Source of the DNA: Nocardioides sp.
GTDB lineage: Bacteria > Actinomycetota > Actinomycetes > Propionibacteriales > Nocardioidaceae
Direction: 5' to 3'
Length of the DNA stretch: 64,000 nt
NCBI GenBank assembly: GCA_020636915.1
Contig: JACJWV010000007.1
Location: 124,001-188,000 of the forward strand
A program made the position numbers and the translations under genes. Under the pieces are notes generated by a model, which ran no database searches, was not told the origin of the DNA, and saw only the letters and a program-made list of their open reading frames with translations. Within the stretch, counting starts at the first letter, position 1. Each line of letters starts with the position of its first letter. Positions 24,284 to 33,072 of this stretch are shown here, piece after piece.

Positions 24284-25462
24284 TCAGCTGACCCTCATCG
24301 TGAACCACGAGGAGGCGAGCTGCAGCCGCTGGGCGAAGTCGGAGCCCGTGAGCGTCACGGTCCCCGCGGAGCCCGTCAGCGTGACCGTCCCCACGCGGCC
24401 ACCCCACTCACCGTGGCCGTCGCGCTGGCCGAGCTCGATCCGGGCGAGGTCGCCGACGGCCGGCCAGGCGGCCTCGATCTCGGTGTCGCGGAACGGGACC
24501 GTCCACGCATGGTAGGGGTCCTTCGGGCTGTCCCACCGGTCCCGCCGGGCGGGGAGGTACGGCGCACCGCCGTCGACCGTCCAGCCGCCGCTGCTCGCCG
24601 TGAACTGCGTGAACGCCGGCGCGCCGTCGTACGTCAGGACCTGGTGCGCCGTGGCCTTCACGGCGGTGTCCGAGGTCGGGTACTCGGCGGTCGCCCCGCC
24701 GTAGGCCTGGCAGGCCTCGGTCTCGCAGAGATCGAAGACGGCGTCGCGTCGGTCGGCGCGCTCGTGCACCGCGTACGTGCGCGCAGCGACCGCCTGGGCG
24801 CGCAGCGCCTGCTGATGCCAGACCGAGGCATAGGTCTCGGCCGGGACGACGCCGCGCAGGTAGGTCTCCAGCGGCAGCACGTCGACGGTGATCCGGTTGC
24901 CGGGCGAGGACGGGACCGACTTCAGCACGCCGCGGTACGACGTGCTGCCGTCGGCGGTGTACAGGCGGACCGGGCGGCCGTGGGCGGAGAGCTCCAGGAG
25001 GCCGCTCACCCGACGGAACTGGTGCCAGCCGTGCGAGCGGTACTGCAGGATGCTCGCGGCGTCCCCGTCCGGGACGATCCGCCACCGGTCAGCACGGGGC
25101 CGGGCGCGGGCGAGGTCCCAGGTCTGGGCGGTCCCGGTCCGGCGCGCCGTCAGGCCGGGGCGAGCGGCGACCTGCACGTCGTTGGTCAGGTCGCGGCTGA
25201 TCCAGACGCGGATCGACCCCGCCGCCGTGGTCCACCTCGTGTGCGGGTAGTAGTAGCCGACGATCTGGCGGTAGCCCTGGCCGAGCTTCGCGGCATGCTG
25301 GGCGCCGTACTGGGACATCCCCTTGCCGTGGCCGTAGCCGTGCCCGTCGATCGTGATCCTCGCCGAGTGCGGGACGTCCCACCCGTCGGCCGCCGAGGCG
25401 GACGGGCCGAGCGCGACGACGGCGGACAGGGCGGTGCCGAGGACGGCGAGCCGACGGAACAT
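24284..25462 (-). CDS. SpoIID/LytB domain-containing secreted protein (tandem paralog)
   Basis: 392 residues, same domain order as the gene at 23026-24207: signal peptide (RLAVLGTALSAVVALGPSASA), GHGYGHGKGMSQYGAQHAA, core TYLRGVVPAETYASVWHQQ with RAQAVAARTYAVHE, CETEACQAYGG and FTQFTASSGGW, then a C-terminal beta region ending in WFTMRV. ATG 25462 is chosen on the signal peptide and a GGGAG site about 6 bases upstream. The paralogs share motifs throughout but differ clearly in between, so the duplication is not recent. The gap between them is 76 bp. Confidence 0.9.
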   Translation of the reverse strand: MFRRLAVLGTALSAVVALGPSASAADGWDVPHSARITIDGHGYGHGKGMSQYGAQHAAKLGQGYRQIVGYYYPHTRWTTAAGSIRVWISRDLTNDVQVAARPGLTARRTGTAQTWDLARARPRADRWRIVPDGDAASILQYRSHGWHQFRRVSGLLELSAHGRPVRLYTADGSTSYRGVLKSVPSSPGNRITVDVLPLETYLRGVVPAETYASVWHQQALRAQAVAARTYAVHERADRRDAVFDLCETEACQAYGGATAEYPTSDTAVKATAHQVLTYDGAPAFTQFTASSGGWTVDGGAPYLPARRDRWDSPKDPYHAWTVPFRDTEIEAAWPAVGDLARIELGQRDGHGEWGGRVGTVTLTGSAGTVTLTGSDFAQRLQLASSWFTMRVS

Positions 25463-25481
25463 GGGAACTCCCGAGAGTGCG

Positions 25482-26876
25482 TCAGATGCGGTGCAGGCGC
25501 CGGGCGGCCTCCGCGATCGAGCCACTCATCGACGGGTACACGGTAAACGCCTGCGCAAGCTGGTCGGCCGTCAACGACTCCGCCACCGCGATCGAGACCG
25601 GGTGGATCAGCTCGCTCGCCCGCGGGCCCACGACCACCCCTCCGACGACGATGCCGGTGCCAGGACGGCACATGAGCTTCACGAACCCGTCGTGCACGCC
25701 CTGCATCTTCGCGCGAGGGTTGCCCGAGAGCGGCAGCGTGACGACCTCGGCCTGCATCTCGCCGGCGTCGACGGCGTGCTGCGACCAGCCGACCGTGGCG
25801 ATCTCCGGCGCCGTGAACACGTTGGACGACACCTTCTTCAGGTCCAGGGGCTGGACCGCGTCGCCCAGGAAGTGCCACATGGCGATGCGGCCCTGCATGG
25901 CGGCCACGCTGGCGAGCATCAGGACGCCCGTGCAGTCGCCGGCGGCGTACACGCCACGGGCGGACGTGCGCGACACCCGGTCGACATTGACGAAACCGCC
26001 GTCCTTGAGGTTGACGCCGGCCTCCTCCAGACCCATGTCCGCGGTGTTGGGCACCGAGCCGAGAGCGAGGATGCAGTGCGACCCCGCGACGGTGCGACCG
26101 TCGGTCAGCGTGACCGTGACCGTGTCGCCGTCCCGCGTGACCGACTCCATGCGGGAGCGTGGGAGCACGTTCATGCCGCGTCGCCGGAGGACGTCCTCGA
26201 GCACCTTGGCCGCGTCGGCGTCCTCGCCGGGCAGCACCCGGTCGCGCGAGGAGACCAGCGTGACCGGGATCCCGAGGTTGAGGTAGGCGCTGGCGAACTC
26301 CGCCCCGGTGACGCCGGAGCCGACCACGATCAGGTCGGTGGGGACCTCGGTCAGGTCGTAGACCTGCTCCCAGGTGAGGATCCGCTCCCCGTCGGGCTGG
26401 GCGGTGGGCAGGGTGCGAGGCGCCGCGCCTGTCGCGACGAGGACGGCGTCGGCGACGAGCTCGCGCTCGGTGCCGTCGGCGAGCTCCGCGACGACCCGGT
26501 CGGGGGCGGCCAGGCGCCCGCGCCCGCGCAGGACCGTCACCCCGTCGCGGGTGAGGCGTCGCTCGATGTCGGAGGACTGGTCCCCGGCGAGCCGCTTCAC
26601 CCGGGCGTTGACCGTCGCGAGGTCGACCCGGATGCCGGTGGCGGCGTCGCCCTCGTCGTCGTGGAAGGCGACGCCGAGCTCGGCGGCGTCGGCGAGGTCG
26701 CTCATCACCTCGGCGGTCGCGATCAGGGTCTTGCTCGGGACGCAGTCGGTGAGGACGGCCGAGCCACCGACGCCGTCGGTGTCGACGACGGTCACCTCGG
26801 CGCCGAGCTGGGCGGCGACGTGCGCCGCCTCGTAGCCGCCGGGGCCCCCACCGATGATGACGACGCGTTCGGACAT
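25482..26876 (-). CDS. NAD(P)H-quinone reductase, LpdA type (DLDH-like flavoprotein without redox disulfide)
   Basis: 464 residues of the class I pyridine nucleotide-disulfide oxidoreductase fold: FAD site VVIIGGGPGGYEAAHVAAQL, NAD(P) site VVGSGVTGAEFASAY, second FAD motif GVYAAGDCTG. At the redox centre it reads GGSAVLTDCVPSK, so the first Cys of CxxxxC is missing. The C-terminal His-Glu pair is replaced by YPSMSGSI. These losses match M. tuberculosis LpdA (Rv3303c), a quinone reductase that is not a lipoamide dehydrogenase. The start is 2 bases after the stop of the true dihydrolipoyl dehydrogenase. Confidence 0.88.
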   Translation of the reverse strand: MSERVVIIGGGPGGYEAAHVAAQLGAEVTVVDTDGVGGSAVLTDCVPSKTLIATAEVMSDLADAAELGVAFHDDEGDAATGIRVDLATVNARVKRLAGDQSSDIERRLTRDGVTVLRGRGRLAAPDRVVAELADGTERELVADAVLVATGAAPRTLPTAQPDGERILTWEQVYDLTEVPTDLIVVGSGVTGAEFASAYLNLGIPVTLVSSRDRVLPGEDADAAKVLEDVLRRRGMNVLPRSRMESVTRDGDTVTVTLTDGRTVAGSHCILALGSVPNTADMGLEEAGVNLKDGGFVNVDRVSRTSARGVYAAGDCTGVLMLASVAAMQGRIAMWHFLGDAVQPLDLKKVSSNVFTAPEIATVGWSQHAVDAGEMQAEVVTLPLSGNPRAKMQGVHDGFVKLMCRPGTGIVVGGVVVGPRASELIHPVSIAVAESLTADQLAQAFTVYPSMSGSIAEAARRLHRI

Positions 26877-26878
26877 GG

Positions 26879-28276
26879 TCACAGGTTGATCATGTGGCCG
26901 GCGATGCCCTCGACGGCTTCCTTCATCGCCTCCGACAACGTCGGGTGCGCGAAGATGTTGCGAGCGACCTCGTCGGCGGTGAGGTCCCACTGCTGGGCCA
27001 GGGTGAGAGCCGGGAGCAGCTCGGTGACCTCGGGCCCGATCATGTGCGCGCCGACGATCTCGTTGTACTGGGCGTCGGCGACGATCTTGACGAAGCCCAC
27101 GCCCTCGGCCATGCCGCGGGCCTTGCCGTTGGCGCTGAAGGGGAAGGTCGCGACCTTGACGTCGTACCCCTTCTCCTTGGCCTGCGCCTCGGAGTAGCCG
27201 AACGACGCGATCTGAGGCTGGCAGAACGTGGCCCGCGGGATCATGTCGAAGTCGATCTCGACCGTCTCGGCGCCGTTGATCGTCTCGGCGGCGACGACGC
27301 CCATGGCCTCGGCGGTGTGCGCGAGCATCAGCTTGCCCGTGACGTCGCCGATCGCGTAGACGTTCTCGACGTTGGTGCGGCCGCGGGCGTCGACCTCGAT
27401 CGCGCCGCGCTCGGTCACCTTCACGCCGGCGTTCTCCAGGCCGTAGCCCTCCACCCGGGGGGCGAACCCGAACGCCGCGAGCATCCGGTCGGCCTCGAGG
27501 ACCTGGCTGTCACCGCCCCCGGCGGGGCTGACCGTGACCCGGACGCCGCTCCCGGTGTCCTCCACCGAGTCGACCTTGGTGGAGAGCAGGACCTTCACCC
27601 CGAGCTTCTTGTACTGCTTGAGCAGCTCCTTCGACACGTCCGCGTCCTCGGTGGGGACCATCCGGTCGAGGAACTCCACGATCGTGACGTCGACGCCGAA
27701 GTTGGTGAGCACGTAGGCGAACTCGACGCCGATGGCGCCGGACCCGCCGATGATGATGCTCCCCGGGAGGTCGCTGTCGAGGATCTGCTCCTCGTAGGTG
27801 ACGACGTTGGCGCTCCTGCTCATGCCGGGCAGCATCCGGACCTTCGCTCCGGTGGCGATGATCAGGTTGTCGAAGGTGTAGGCCTGCTTGTTGCCGTCCT
27901 TGTCGACCTCGATCTCCGTCGGGGACTTCAAGGTGCCCCAGCCGTCGAGCTCGGTGATCTTGTTCTTCTTCATCAGGTAGTGCACGCCCTTGGCGCTCGC
28001 CTCCGCGACGCCCCGGCTGCGCTTGTGCGTCGCACCGAAGTCCATGGTCGCGTCACCGCTGATCCCGAAGGTGTCCTTCTCCCGGGTGATGATGTGGGCG
28101 ATCTCGGCGTTGCGGAGCAGTGCCTTGGAGGGGATGCAGCCGACGTTGAGGCAGACCCCTCCCCAGTACTTCTCCTCGACGACCGCGACGGTCTGGCCGA
28201 GCTGGGCGGCGCGGATCGCGGCGACGTACCCGCCGGGTCCGGCGCCGAGGACGAGGGTGTCGAAGTGCGAGGTCAC
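26879..28276 (-). CDS. lpdA: Dihydrolipoyl dehydrogenase
   Basis: 465 residues. FAD motif TLVLGAGPGGYVAAIRAAQ, redox disulfide in WGGVCLNVGCIPSK, NAD site IIIGGSGAIGVEFAYVL, AIGDVTG, and the catalytic His-Glu in FAHPTLSEAMKEA are all present. It reoxidises lipoamide of the pyruvate, 2-oxoglutarate or branched-chain dehydrogenase complexes. GTG 28276 (VTSHFDTLVLG) is selected because the upstream in-frame extension is not protein-like. Directly followed by the LpdA-type quinone reductase. Confidence 0.95.
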   Translation of the reverse strand: MTSHFDTLVLGAGPGGYVAAIRAAQLGQTVAVVEEKYWGGVCLNVGCIPSKALLRNAEIAHIITREKDTFGISGDATMDFGATHKRSRGVAEASAKGVHYLMKKNKITELDGWGTLKSPTEIEVDKDGNKQAYTFDNLIIATGAKVRMLPGMSRSANVVTYEEQILDSDLPGSIIIGGSGAIGVEFAYVLTNFGVDVTIVEFLDRMVPTEDADVSKELLKQYKKLGVKVLLSTKVDSVEDTGSGVRVTVSPAGGGDSQVLEADRMLAAFGFAPRVEGYGLENAGVKVTERGAIEVDARGRTNVENVYAIGDVTGKLMLAHTAEAMGVVAAETINGAETVEIDFDMIPRATFCQPQIASFGYSEAQAKEKGYDVKVATFPFSANGKARGMAEGVGFVKIVADAQYNEIVGAHMIGPEVTELLPALTLAQQWDLTADEVARNIFAHPTLSEAMKEAVEGIAGHMINL

Positions 28277-28348
28277 GGGCGCCAGCCTACTGACGTGAGG
28301 CAGGCCACCCTCCATCGCGCCACCGGGGCACGGCACTAGTCTGCGGGC

Positions 28349-28801
28349 GTGACGCTTTACGCCGCCTACGGGACCAACCTCGATCCCGCCCGGATGAGCG
28401 AGCGCTGTCCGCACTCCCCGATGGCCACCACCGGTTGGCTCCAGGGCTGGCGGCTCACGTTCGGCGGCGAGGAGCACGGGTGGGACGGGGCGCTGTCGAC
28501 GATCGTCGAGGACCCGCTCGAGCAGGTCTTCGTCGCGGTCTACGACGTCACCCGCGAGGACGAGGCCAGCCTCGACGGCTGGGAGGGCGCGGACCTCGGG
28601 CTCTACCGCAAGACCCGGGTCCGGGTGTCGACCCTGACCGGCGAGCTGGTCGTGTGGACCTACGTCCTCGACGCCTACGAGGGCGGATTGCCCTCCGCGT
28701 CGTACCTGGGCATCCTGGCCGACGCGGCGGAGGCCGCGGACGCCCCGGACGACTACGTGGCCGCGCTCCGCATGCGGCCCTGCCGGTCGACCGGGCTGTA
28801 G
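28349..28801 (+). CDS. Gamma-glutamylcyclotransferase-like (GGCT/AIG2) protein
   Basis: 150 residues. The start LYAAYGTNLDPARM matches the glycine-loop YGSN(L)-type motif at the N-terminus of the family, followed by FVAVYDVTREDEASLDGWEG and YRKTRVRVSTLTGE, which carries the usual mid-region where the catalytic Glu lies (LDGWEGAD). Family members release pyroglutamate from gamma-glutamyl peptides or break modified lysines. The exact substrate is unknown. Confidence 0.82.
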   Translation: MTLYAAYGTNLDPARMSERCPHSPMATTGWLQGWRLTFGGEEHGWDGALSTIVEDPLEQVFVAVYDVTREDEASLDGWEGADLGLYRKTRVRVSTLTGELVVWTYVLDAYEGGLPSASYLGILADAAEAADAPDDYVAALRMRPCRSTGL

Positions 28802-28814
28802 GCAGCGCCCGGGT

Positions 28815-28844
28815 CCACTCGGGACTACTCGGGACTACTCGGGC
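28815..28844. repeat. 10-bp tandem repeat at a gene 3' end
   Basis: Three units of C(C/T)ACTCGGG(A/C) in tandem (28815, 28825, 28835), between two convergent genes. The TAG stop of the VOC protein on the minus strand (28835-28837) lies within the last unit. A pattern like this also occurs at 22981 and 40438. Confidence 0.85.
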
Positions 28845-29233
28845 GAGACCGTGTGGCAGACCGCCTCGACGTTGTTGCCGTCGGGGTCGCGGACGAAGGC
28901 GCCGTAGTAGTGGTCGTGGTACTCCGGGAAGTGCCGGGGCTCGTGGAGCACCTCTGCGCCGAAGGACACCGCGGCCTCGAAGAAGGCGCGCACGTCCTCG
29001 GCCGACCCGGCCACGAAGGCGACGTGGATCTCCCGGTTGGGGCCTGCAGCCGGGCCCTCCTCGGGCTGGCGCCCGATCCAGAACGCCGGATGGGAGGTGC
29101 CGTAGCCGATGGCGACGCCGTGGTCCATCAGGCGGCGGTGGCCCAGGACGCCCAGGACGCTGTCGTAGAACGAGGCGGAGCGCTCGAGGTCGGTGCAGTT
29201 GATGCCCAGGTGGTCGATCATGGGAGCCAGCAT
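28835..29233 (-). CDS. VOC (glyoxalase/bleomycin resistance) superfamily protein
   Basis: 132 residues with the paired beta-alpha-beta-beta-beta fold: IDHLGINCTDLERSASFYDS at the start, HVAFVAGSAEDVRAFFEAA in the middle, and YGAFVRDPDGNNVEAVCH at the end. The likely metal ligands are His of DHLG, His of HVAF and Glu of NVEAV. Substrate unknown. ATG 29221 is an alternative start; the longer form is kept as first plausible ATG. Confidence 0.85.
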   Translation of the reverse strand: MLAPMIDHLGINCTDLERSASFYDSVLGVLGHRRLMDHGVAIGYGTSHPAFWIGRQPEEGPAAGPNREIHVAFVAGSAEDVRAFFEAAVSFGAEVLHEPRHFPEYHDHYYGAFVRDPDGNNVEAVCHTVSPE

Positions 29234-29277
29234 GGCGGACTCGCCGCCGCTCCGGGACCCCTACTAGAGTCGCGTGG

Positions 29278-30090
29278 GTGACCGAGCAGGTGGATGCGCA
29301 GAGCCCCTACGACCTCGCCGACCAGGCCGCCGCACGGCTGGCCGAGCTCACCGGGGTGGAGCGCCACGACGTGGCACTGGTGCTCGGGTCCGGGTGGCTG
29401 CCGGCCGTCGACGCCCTCGGGGAGGTGACCGCCGAGATCGCCACGACCGACCTGCCGGGCTTCTCCGCGGCGGCCGTCGCCGGCCACTCCGGCAAGATCC
29501 GCTCGGTCCGGTCCGGGGACCGGCAGCTCCTGGTCTTCCTCAGCCGCACCCACTACTACGAGGGCAAGGGCGTTGCCGCCGTCGTCCACGGCGTGCGGAC
29601 GGCGGCCCGGGCCGGGTGCCGCGCGATCGTGCTGACCAACGGGTGCGGTGGCCTCAAGCCCACGTGGGAGCCCGGCACCCCGGTGCTCATCAGCGACCAC
29701 ATCAACCTGACCGGCCGCTCCCCCATCGTCGGCGCGACCTTCGTCGACCTCACCGACCTCTACAGCTCGCGCCTGCGTGCGCTGTGCCACGAGGTCGACC
29801 CCACTCTCGACGAGGGCGTCTACGTGCAGTTCCCCGGCCCCCACTACGAGACGCCGGCCGAGGTCCGGATGGCCGGGGTCATCGGTGGGCACCTGGTGGG
29901 CATGAGCACCACCCTCGAGGCGATCGCTGCCCGTGAGGCGGGCATGGAGGTGTTGGGCATCAGCCTGGTCACCAACCTCGCGGCCGGCATCGGCGACGCT
30001 CCCCTGAACCACGCCGAGGTCCTCGAGGCCGGCCGCGCGGCGGCGTCGCGGATGGGTGCGCTGCTCGGTCAGGTCGTCCCGCGGATCTGA
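29278..30090 (+). CDS. punA: Purine nucleoside phosphorylase
   Basis: 270 residues of the trimeric PNP type: LVLGSGWLPAVD (phosphate loop), TGRSPIVG, THYYEGKG, VLTNGCGGLKP, QFPGPHYETPAEVRM, GMSTTLEAIAAREAG and NLAAGIGDAPLNHAEV (base-binding Asn/Asp). It cleaves inosine, guanosine and deoxy forms with phosphate to the base plus (deoxy)ribose 1-phosphate. First gene of the nucleoside block; the mutase at 31396 and deoC further on would process its sugar phosphates. Start GTG 29278. Confidence 0.95.
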   Translation: MTEQVDAQSPYDLADQAAARLAELTGVERHDVALVLGSGWLPAVDALGEVTAEIATTDLPGFSAAAVAGHSGKIRSVRSGDRQLLVFLSRTHYYEGKGVAAVVHGVRTAARAGCRAIVLTNGCGGLKPTWEPGTPVLISDHINLTGRSPIVGATFVDLTDLYSSRLRALCHEVDPTLDEGVYVQFPGPHYETPAEVRMAGVIGGHLVGMSTTLEAIAAREAGMEVLGISLVTNLAAGIGDAPLNHAEVLEAGRAAASRMGALLGQVVPRI

Positions 30091-30113
30091 CGCGCGCCGG
30101 ATAGCCTGCGCGC

Positions 30114-30923
30114 GTGAAGATCCTCGTCACCGGCGCGGCCGGGAGCATCGGACGCGTCATCTCGCCCGGCCTCACCGAGCTCGGGCACACCGTCGTCGGC
30201 CTGGACCGGGTGCCGCAGCCCGACGGCGAGGGCGGGCGCTGGTACACGCTCGACTGCACCGACCCGGACGCGGTCGCGGCGGTCTTCGACGACCAGTCCT
30301 TCGACGCGGTGGTGCACCTGGCCGGGCACCCCGACGAGGCGAGCCTGCCGGACTCCTTGTCCTCCCACGTGATCACCACCGCCGCGCTGCTGGACGCGAT
30401 GCGGGACCACGACGTGCCCCGCTTCGTCTACGCATCCTCCAACCACGCGGTCGGTCGCACCCCTCGCAGCGGGCTGCCCGACGACCTGCTGAGCGTGGAC
30501 ACCCGTCCGCGACCGGACACCTTCTACGGCGTCGGCAAGGTCGCCGCCGAGGCCGTCATGAGCCTGTACGCCGACCGCTACGCCCTTGACGCCGTCTCCT
30601 GCCGCATCGGCTCCTTCCTCGAGCGACCGGAGACCGTGCGGCACCTGTCCACCTGGCTCTCCCACGACGACTGCACCCGCATGGTCGAGGCCGCGCTCAC
30701 CACCCCGGCCCCGGGGTTCGCCGTCCTCTACGGGATCTCGGCGAACACCCGCGCGTGGTGGGACCTCGAGCCGGGCCGGGCGCTCGGCTACGACCCGCAG
30801 GACGACGCCGAGGAGCACGCCGGATCGGTCGCCCCCGGCCCGCACGACGAGGCGGAGGCGGCCCACGTCGGCGGGCCGTTCGCGGGCGCCGTGTTCGAGC
30901 GGCCCGCGCTCGACCGCGCCTGA
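30114..30923 (+). CDS. NAD-dependent epimerase/dehydratase, uronate dehydrogenase-like
   Basis: 269 residues, extended short-chain dehydrogenase fold: ILVTGAAGSIGRVI (NAD), VVHLAGHPDEASL, FVYASSNHAVGRTPR, YGVGK (catalytic Tyr-Lys). The ASSNHAVG motif and lack of nucleotide-sugar features resemble uronate dehydrogenase (Udh), which oxidises galacturonate or glucuronate to the aldarolactone. Other sugar-acid activity is possible. Lies 23 bp after the PNP gene, same strand, likely co-transcribed. Confidence 0.8.
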   Translation: MKILVTGAAGSIGRVISPGLTELGHTVVGLDRVPQPDGEGGRWYTLDCTDPDAVAAVFDDQSFDAVVHLAGHPDEASLPDSLSSHVITTAALLDAMRDHDVPRFVYASSNHAVGRTPRSGLPDDLLSVDTRPRPDTFYGVGKVAAEAVMSLYADRYALDAVSCRIGSFLERPETVRHLSTWLSHDDCTRMVEAALTTPAPGFAVLYGISANTRAWWDLEPGRALGYDPQDDAEEHAGSVAPGPHDEAEAAHVGGPFAGAVFERPALDRA

Positions 30924-30945
30924 GTCAGGTCACGCAGGCGCGGGA

Positions 30946-31377
30946 TCAGCCCGCGAGCCGCGCGGTCAGCCCGGCGATGCAGCCGTCCATCATCCGGTGG
31001 TGGTTCCAGCGCAGCAGCGGCCGGGCGGCGTACGACGCCAGGCCGAGCGCGCCGCGGACCGTCACCACCTGGGTGAGCTCGAGGCGGGTGCCGCCCGGGA
31101 CCGGCGTCAGGTCGAACCGCACCCAGCCCTCGAGGTCGCCGTCCACCGCCACCTCGAGCCGCTCGGGCGAGCGGTCGACCGCGTGCAGGACCAGGTCGAG
31201 GGTGTAGGGCAGGTCCGAGCGACAGACGACCCGGGCGTCGTCGGGGCCCAGCGAGGCGACGGCGACGACCTGCGGCCACCAGTCCGGGTAGTGCTCGAGG
31301 TCGACCAGCAGGTCGTGCACCTGCGCGAGCTCCGCGGGCACCTCCCACCGACCGGAGAAGGTGAAGGAGGCGTGCAC
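30946..31377 (-). CDS. SRPBCC family protein (polyketide cyclase/START-like)
   Basis: 143 residues. The start ASFTFSGRWEVPAELAQVHD and LVDLEHYPDWWPQVVAV are typical of the coenzyme Q-binding/polyketide-cyclase branch. A beta-rich middle follows (WVRFDLTPVPGGTRLELTQ), and a long C-terminal helix that lines the pocket (LLRWNHHRMMDGCIAGL). GTG 31377 is chosen; the farther upstream extension is an antisense shadow of the mutase gene. Divergent from the mutase gene with 18 bp between starts. Ligand unknown. Confidence 0.82.
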   Translation of the reverse strand: MHASFTFSGRWEVPAELAQVHDLLVDLEHYPDWWPQVVAVASLGPDDARVVCRSDLPYTLDLVLHAVDRSPERLEVAVDGDLEGWVRFDLTPVPGGTRLELTQVVTVRGALGLASYAARPLLRWNHHRMMDGCIAGLTARLAG

Positions 31378-31395
31378 CCTCGTATCGTGCCCTCC

Positions 31396-33048
31396 ATGAC
31401 GACCGTCGACGTGACCGCCCTCCTCGACAGCGCCCGGGGCTGGCTGGCCGAGGACCCCGACCCGCAGACCCGAGCCGAGCTCGAGGCGGTCCTCGCGGAG
31501 GTCGAGGGCGGCGGCGACCCCGCCGACCTCGCCGACCGGTTCGACGGCACGCTGGAGTTCGGCACCGCGGGCCTGCGCGGGGCGCTCGGCGCCGGCCCGA
31601 ACCGGATGAACCGCGTGGTGGTCACCCGCGCCGCCGCCGGGCTCGCGGCCCACCTCGTCGCGACCGGCCACGGCCGCGGGTCGGTCGTCATCGGGTACGA
31701 CGCCCGCCACAACTCCGACGTCTTCGCCCGCGACACCGCCGAGGTGATGACGGGCGCCGGCCTGACGGCGTACCTCCTCCCGCGCCCGCTACCCACGCCG
31801 CTCCTGGCGTTCGCGATCCGCGAGCTCGGCTGCGCGGCCGGGGTGATGGTGACCGCGAGCCACAACCCGCCGCAGGACAACGGCTACAAGGTCTACCTGG
31901 GCGACGGCAGCCAGATCGTGCCCCCCGCCGACGCCGAGATCGCCGAGCGGATCGCGGCGGTCGGACCGCTGGCCGACGTGCCGCGCGGTGGCGGCGGGAC
32001 CGTGCTCGACGAGGAGATCGTGGACCGCTACCTCGACACCGTCGCCGACCTCGCGGTCGACGGCCCGCGCGACCTGGAGCTGGTCTACACGCCCCTGCAC
32101 GGGGTCGGCGGCACCTCCGTGCAGCGGGTCCTCGAGGCGGCGGGGTTCCGCGAGCCCGCCGTCGTGCCCCAGCAGGAGCAGCCCGACCCCGAGTTCCCGA
32201 CCGTCGCGTTCCCCAACCCGGAGGAGCCGGGCGCGATGGACCTGGCGATGGCGCTCGCCCGCGACCGCGGTGCCGACCTGGTCGTCGCCAACGACCCCGA
32301 TGCCGACCGGTGCGCCGCCGCGGTGCCCGGGCCGCACGGGTGGCGGATGCTGCGCGGCGACGAGGTCGGGGCGCTGCTCGCGCACGCGTTGCTGCGGCGC
32401 GGCAAGCAGGGCACCTACGCGTGCAGCATCGTCTCGTCGAGCCTGCTCGGAAAGATGGCGGCCGCCGCAGGGCAGCCCTACGCGGAGACCCTCACCGGCT
32501 TCAAGTGGATCGGGCGGGTCGAGGGCCTGGCCTTCGGCTACGAGGAGGCGCTCGGCTACTGCGTCGACCCCGAGCACGTGAAGGACAAGGACGGCGTGTC
32601 GGCGCTGCTGCTGCTGTGCGAGCTGGCCGCGGAGACCAAGGCCGAGGGGCGCGCGCTCACCGACGTCCTCGACGACCTCGCGGTCGAGCACGGGCTGCAC
32701 GCCACCGACCAGCTCTCGGCGCGTGTCACCGACCTCGCCGAGATCGCCGCCGCCATGGAGCGCCTGCGCAGCAACCCACCGGGCGAGCTCGGCGGGCTCG
32801 CGGTCGAGCAGGTCGACGACCTCGCGACCGGGAGCGCGGACCTGCCCCCGACCGACGGCCTGCGCTACCGTCTCGCCGGTGGTGCACGCGTGGTCGTCCG
32901 GCCGAGCGGGACCGAGCCCAAGCTCAAGTGCTACCTCGAGGTCGTCGTCCCCGTGCACCCCGACGACGGCGTCGACGCCGCCCGCATCGCCGCCGCCGGC
33001 CGCCTCGACGCGCTCCGCGACGGGATCCGGGTGGCCGCCGGCCTCTAG
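31396..33048 (+). CDS. Phosphoglucomutase/phosphomannomutase family protein (alpha-D-phosphohexomutase)
   Basis: 550 residues. Phosphoserine loop TASHNPPQDNGYKVY with Ser155, metal site NDPDADRCA, sugar-binding GFKWIGRVEG and FGYEEALGYCV, and phosphate-binding RPSGTEPKLKCYLEV. Length and motifs match the PmmB/phosphopentomutase-like branch that lies beside PNP genes in actinobacteria (deoD-pmmB in M. tuberculosis). Likely role is converting (deoxy)ribose 1-phosphate to the 5-phosphate for DeoC, or general hexose-phosphate interconversion. Confidence 0.93.
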   Translation: MTTVDVTALLDSARGWLAEDPDPQTRAELEAVLAEVEGGGDPADLADRFDGTLEFGTAGLRGALGAGPNRMNRVVVTRAAAGLAAHLVATGHGRGSVVIGYDARHNSDVFARDTAEVMTGAGLTAYLLPRPLPTPLLAFAIRELGCAAGVMVTASHNPPQDNGYKVYLGDGSQIVPPADAEIAERIAAVGPLADVPRGGGGTVLDEEIVDRYLDTVADLAVDGPRDLELVYTPLHGVGGTSVQRVLEAAGFREPAVVPQQEQPDPEFPTVAFPNPEEPGAMDLAMALARDRGADLVVANDPDADRCAAAVPGPHGWRMLRGDEVGALLAHALLRRGKQGTYACSIVSSSLLGKMAAAAGQPYAETLTGFKWIGRVEGLAFGYEEALGYCVDPEHVKDKDGVSALLLLCELAAETKAEGRALTDVLDDLAVEHGLHATDQLSARVTDLAEIAAAMERLRSNPPGELGGLAVEQVDDLATGSADLPPTDGLRYRLAGGARVVVRPSGTEPKLKCYLEVVVPVHPDDGVDAARIAAAGRLDALRDGIRVAAGL

Positions 33049-33072
33049 CTGCTGGTGGTCGGGCTTGTCGCC

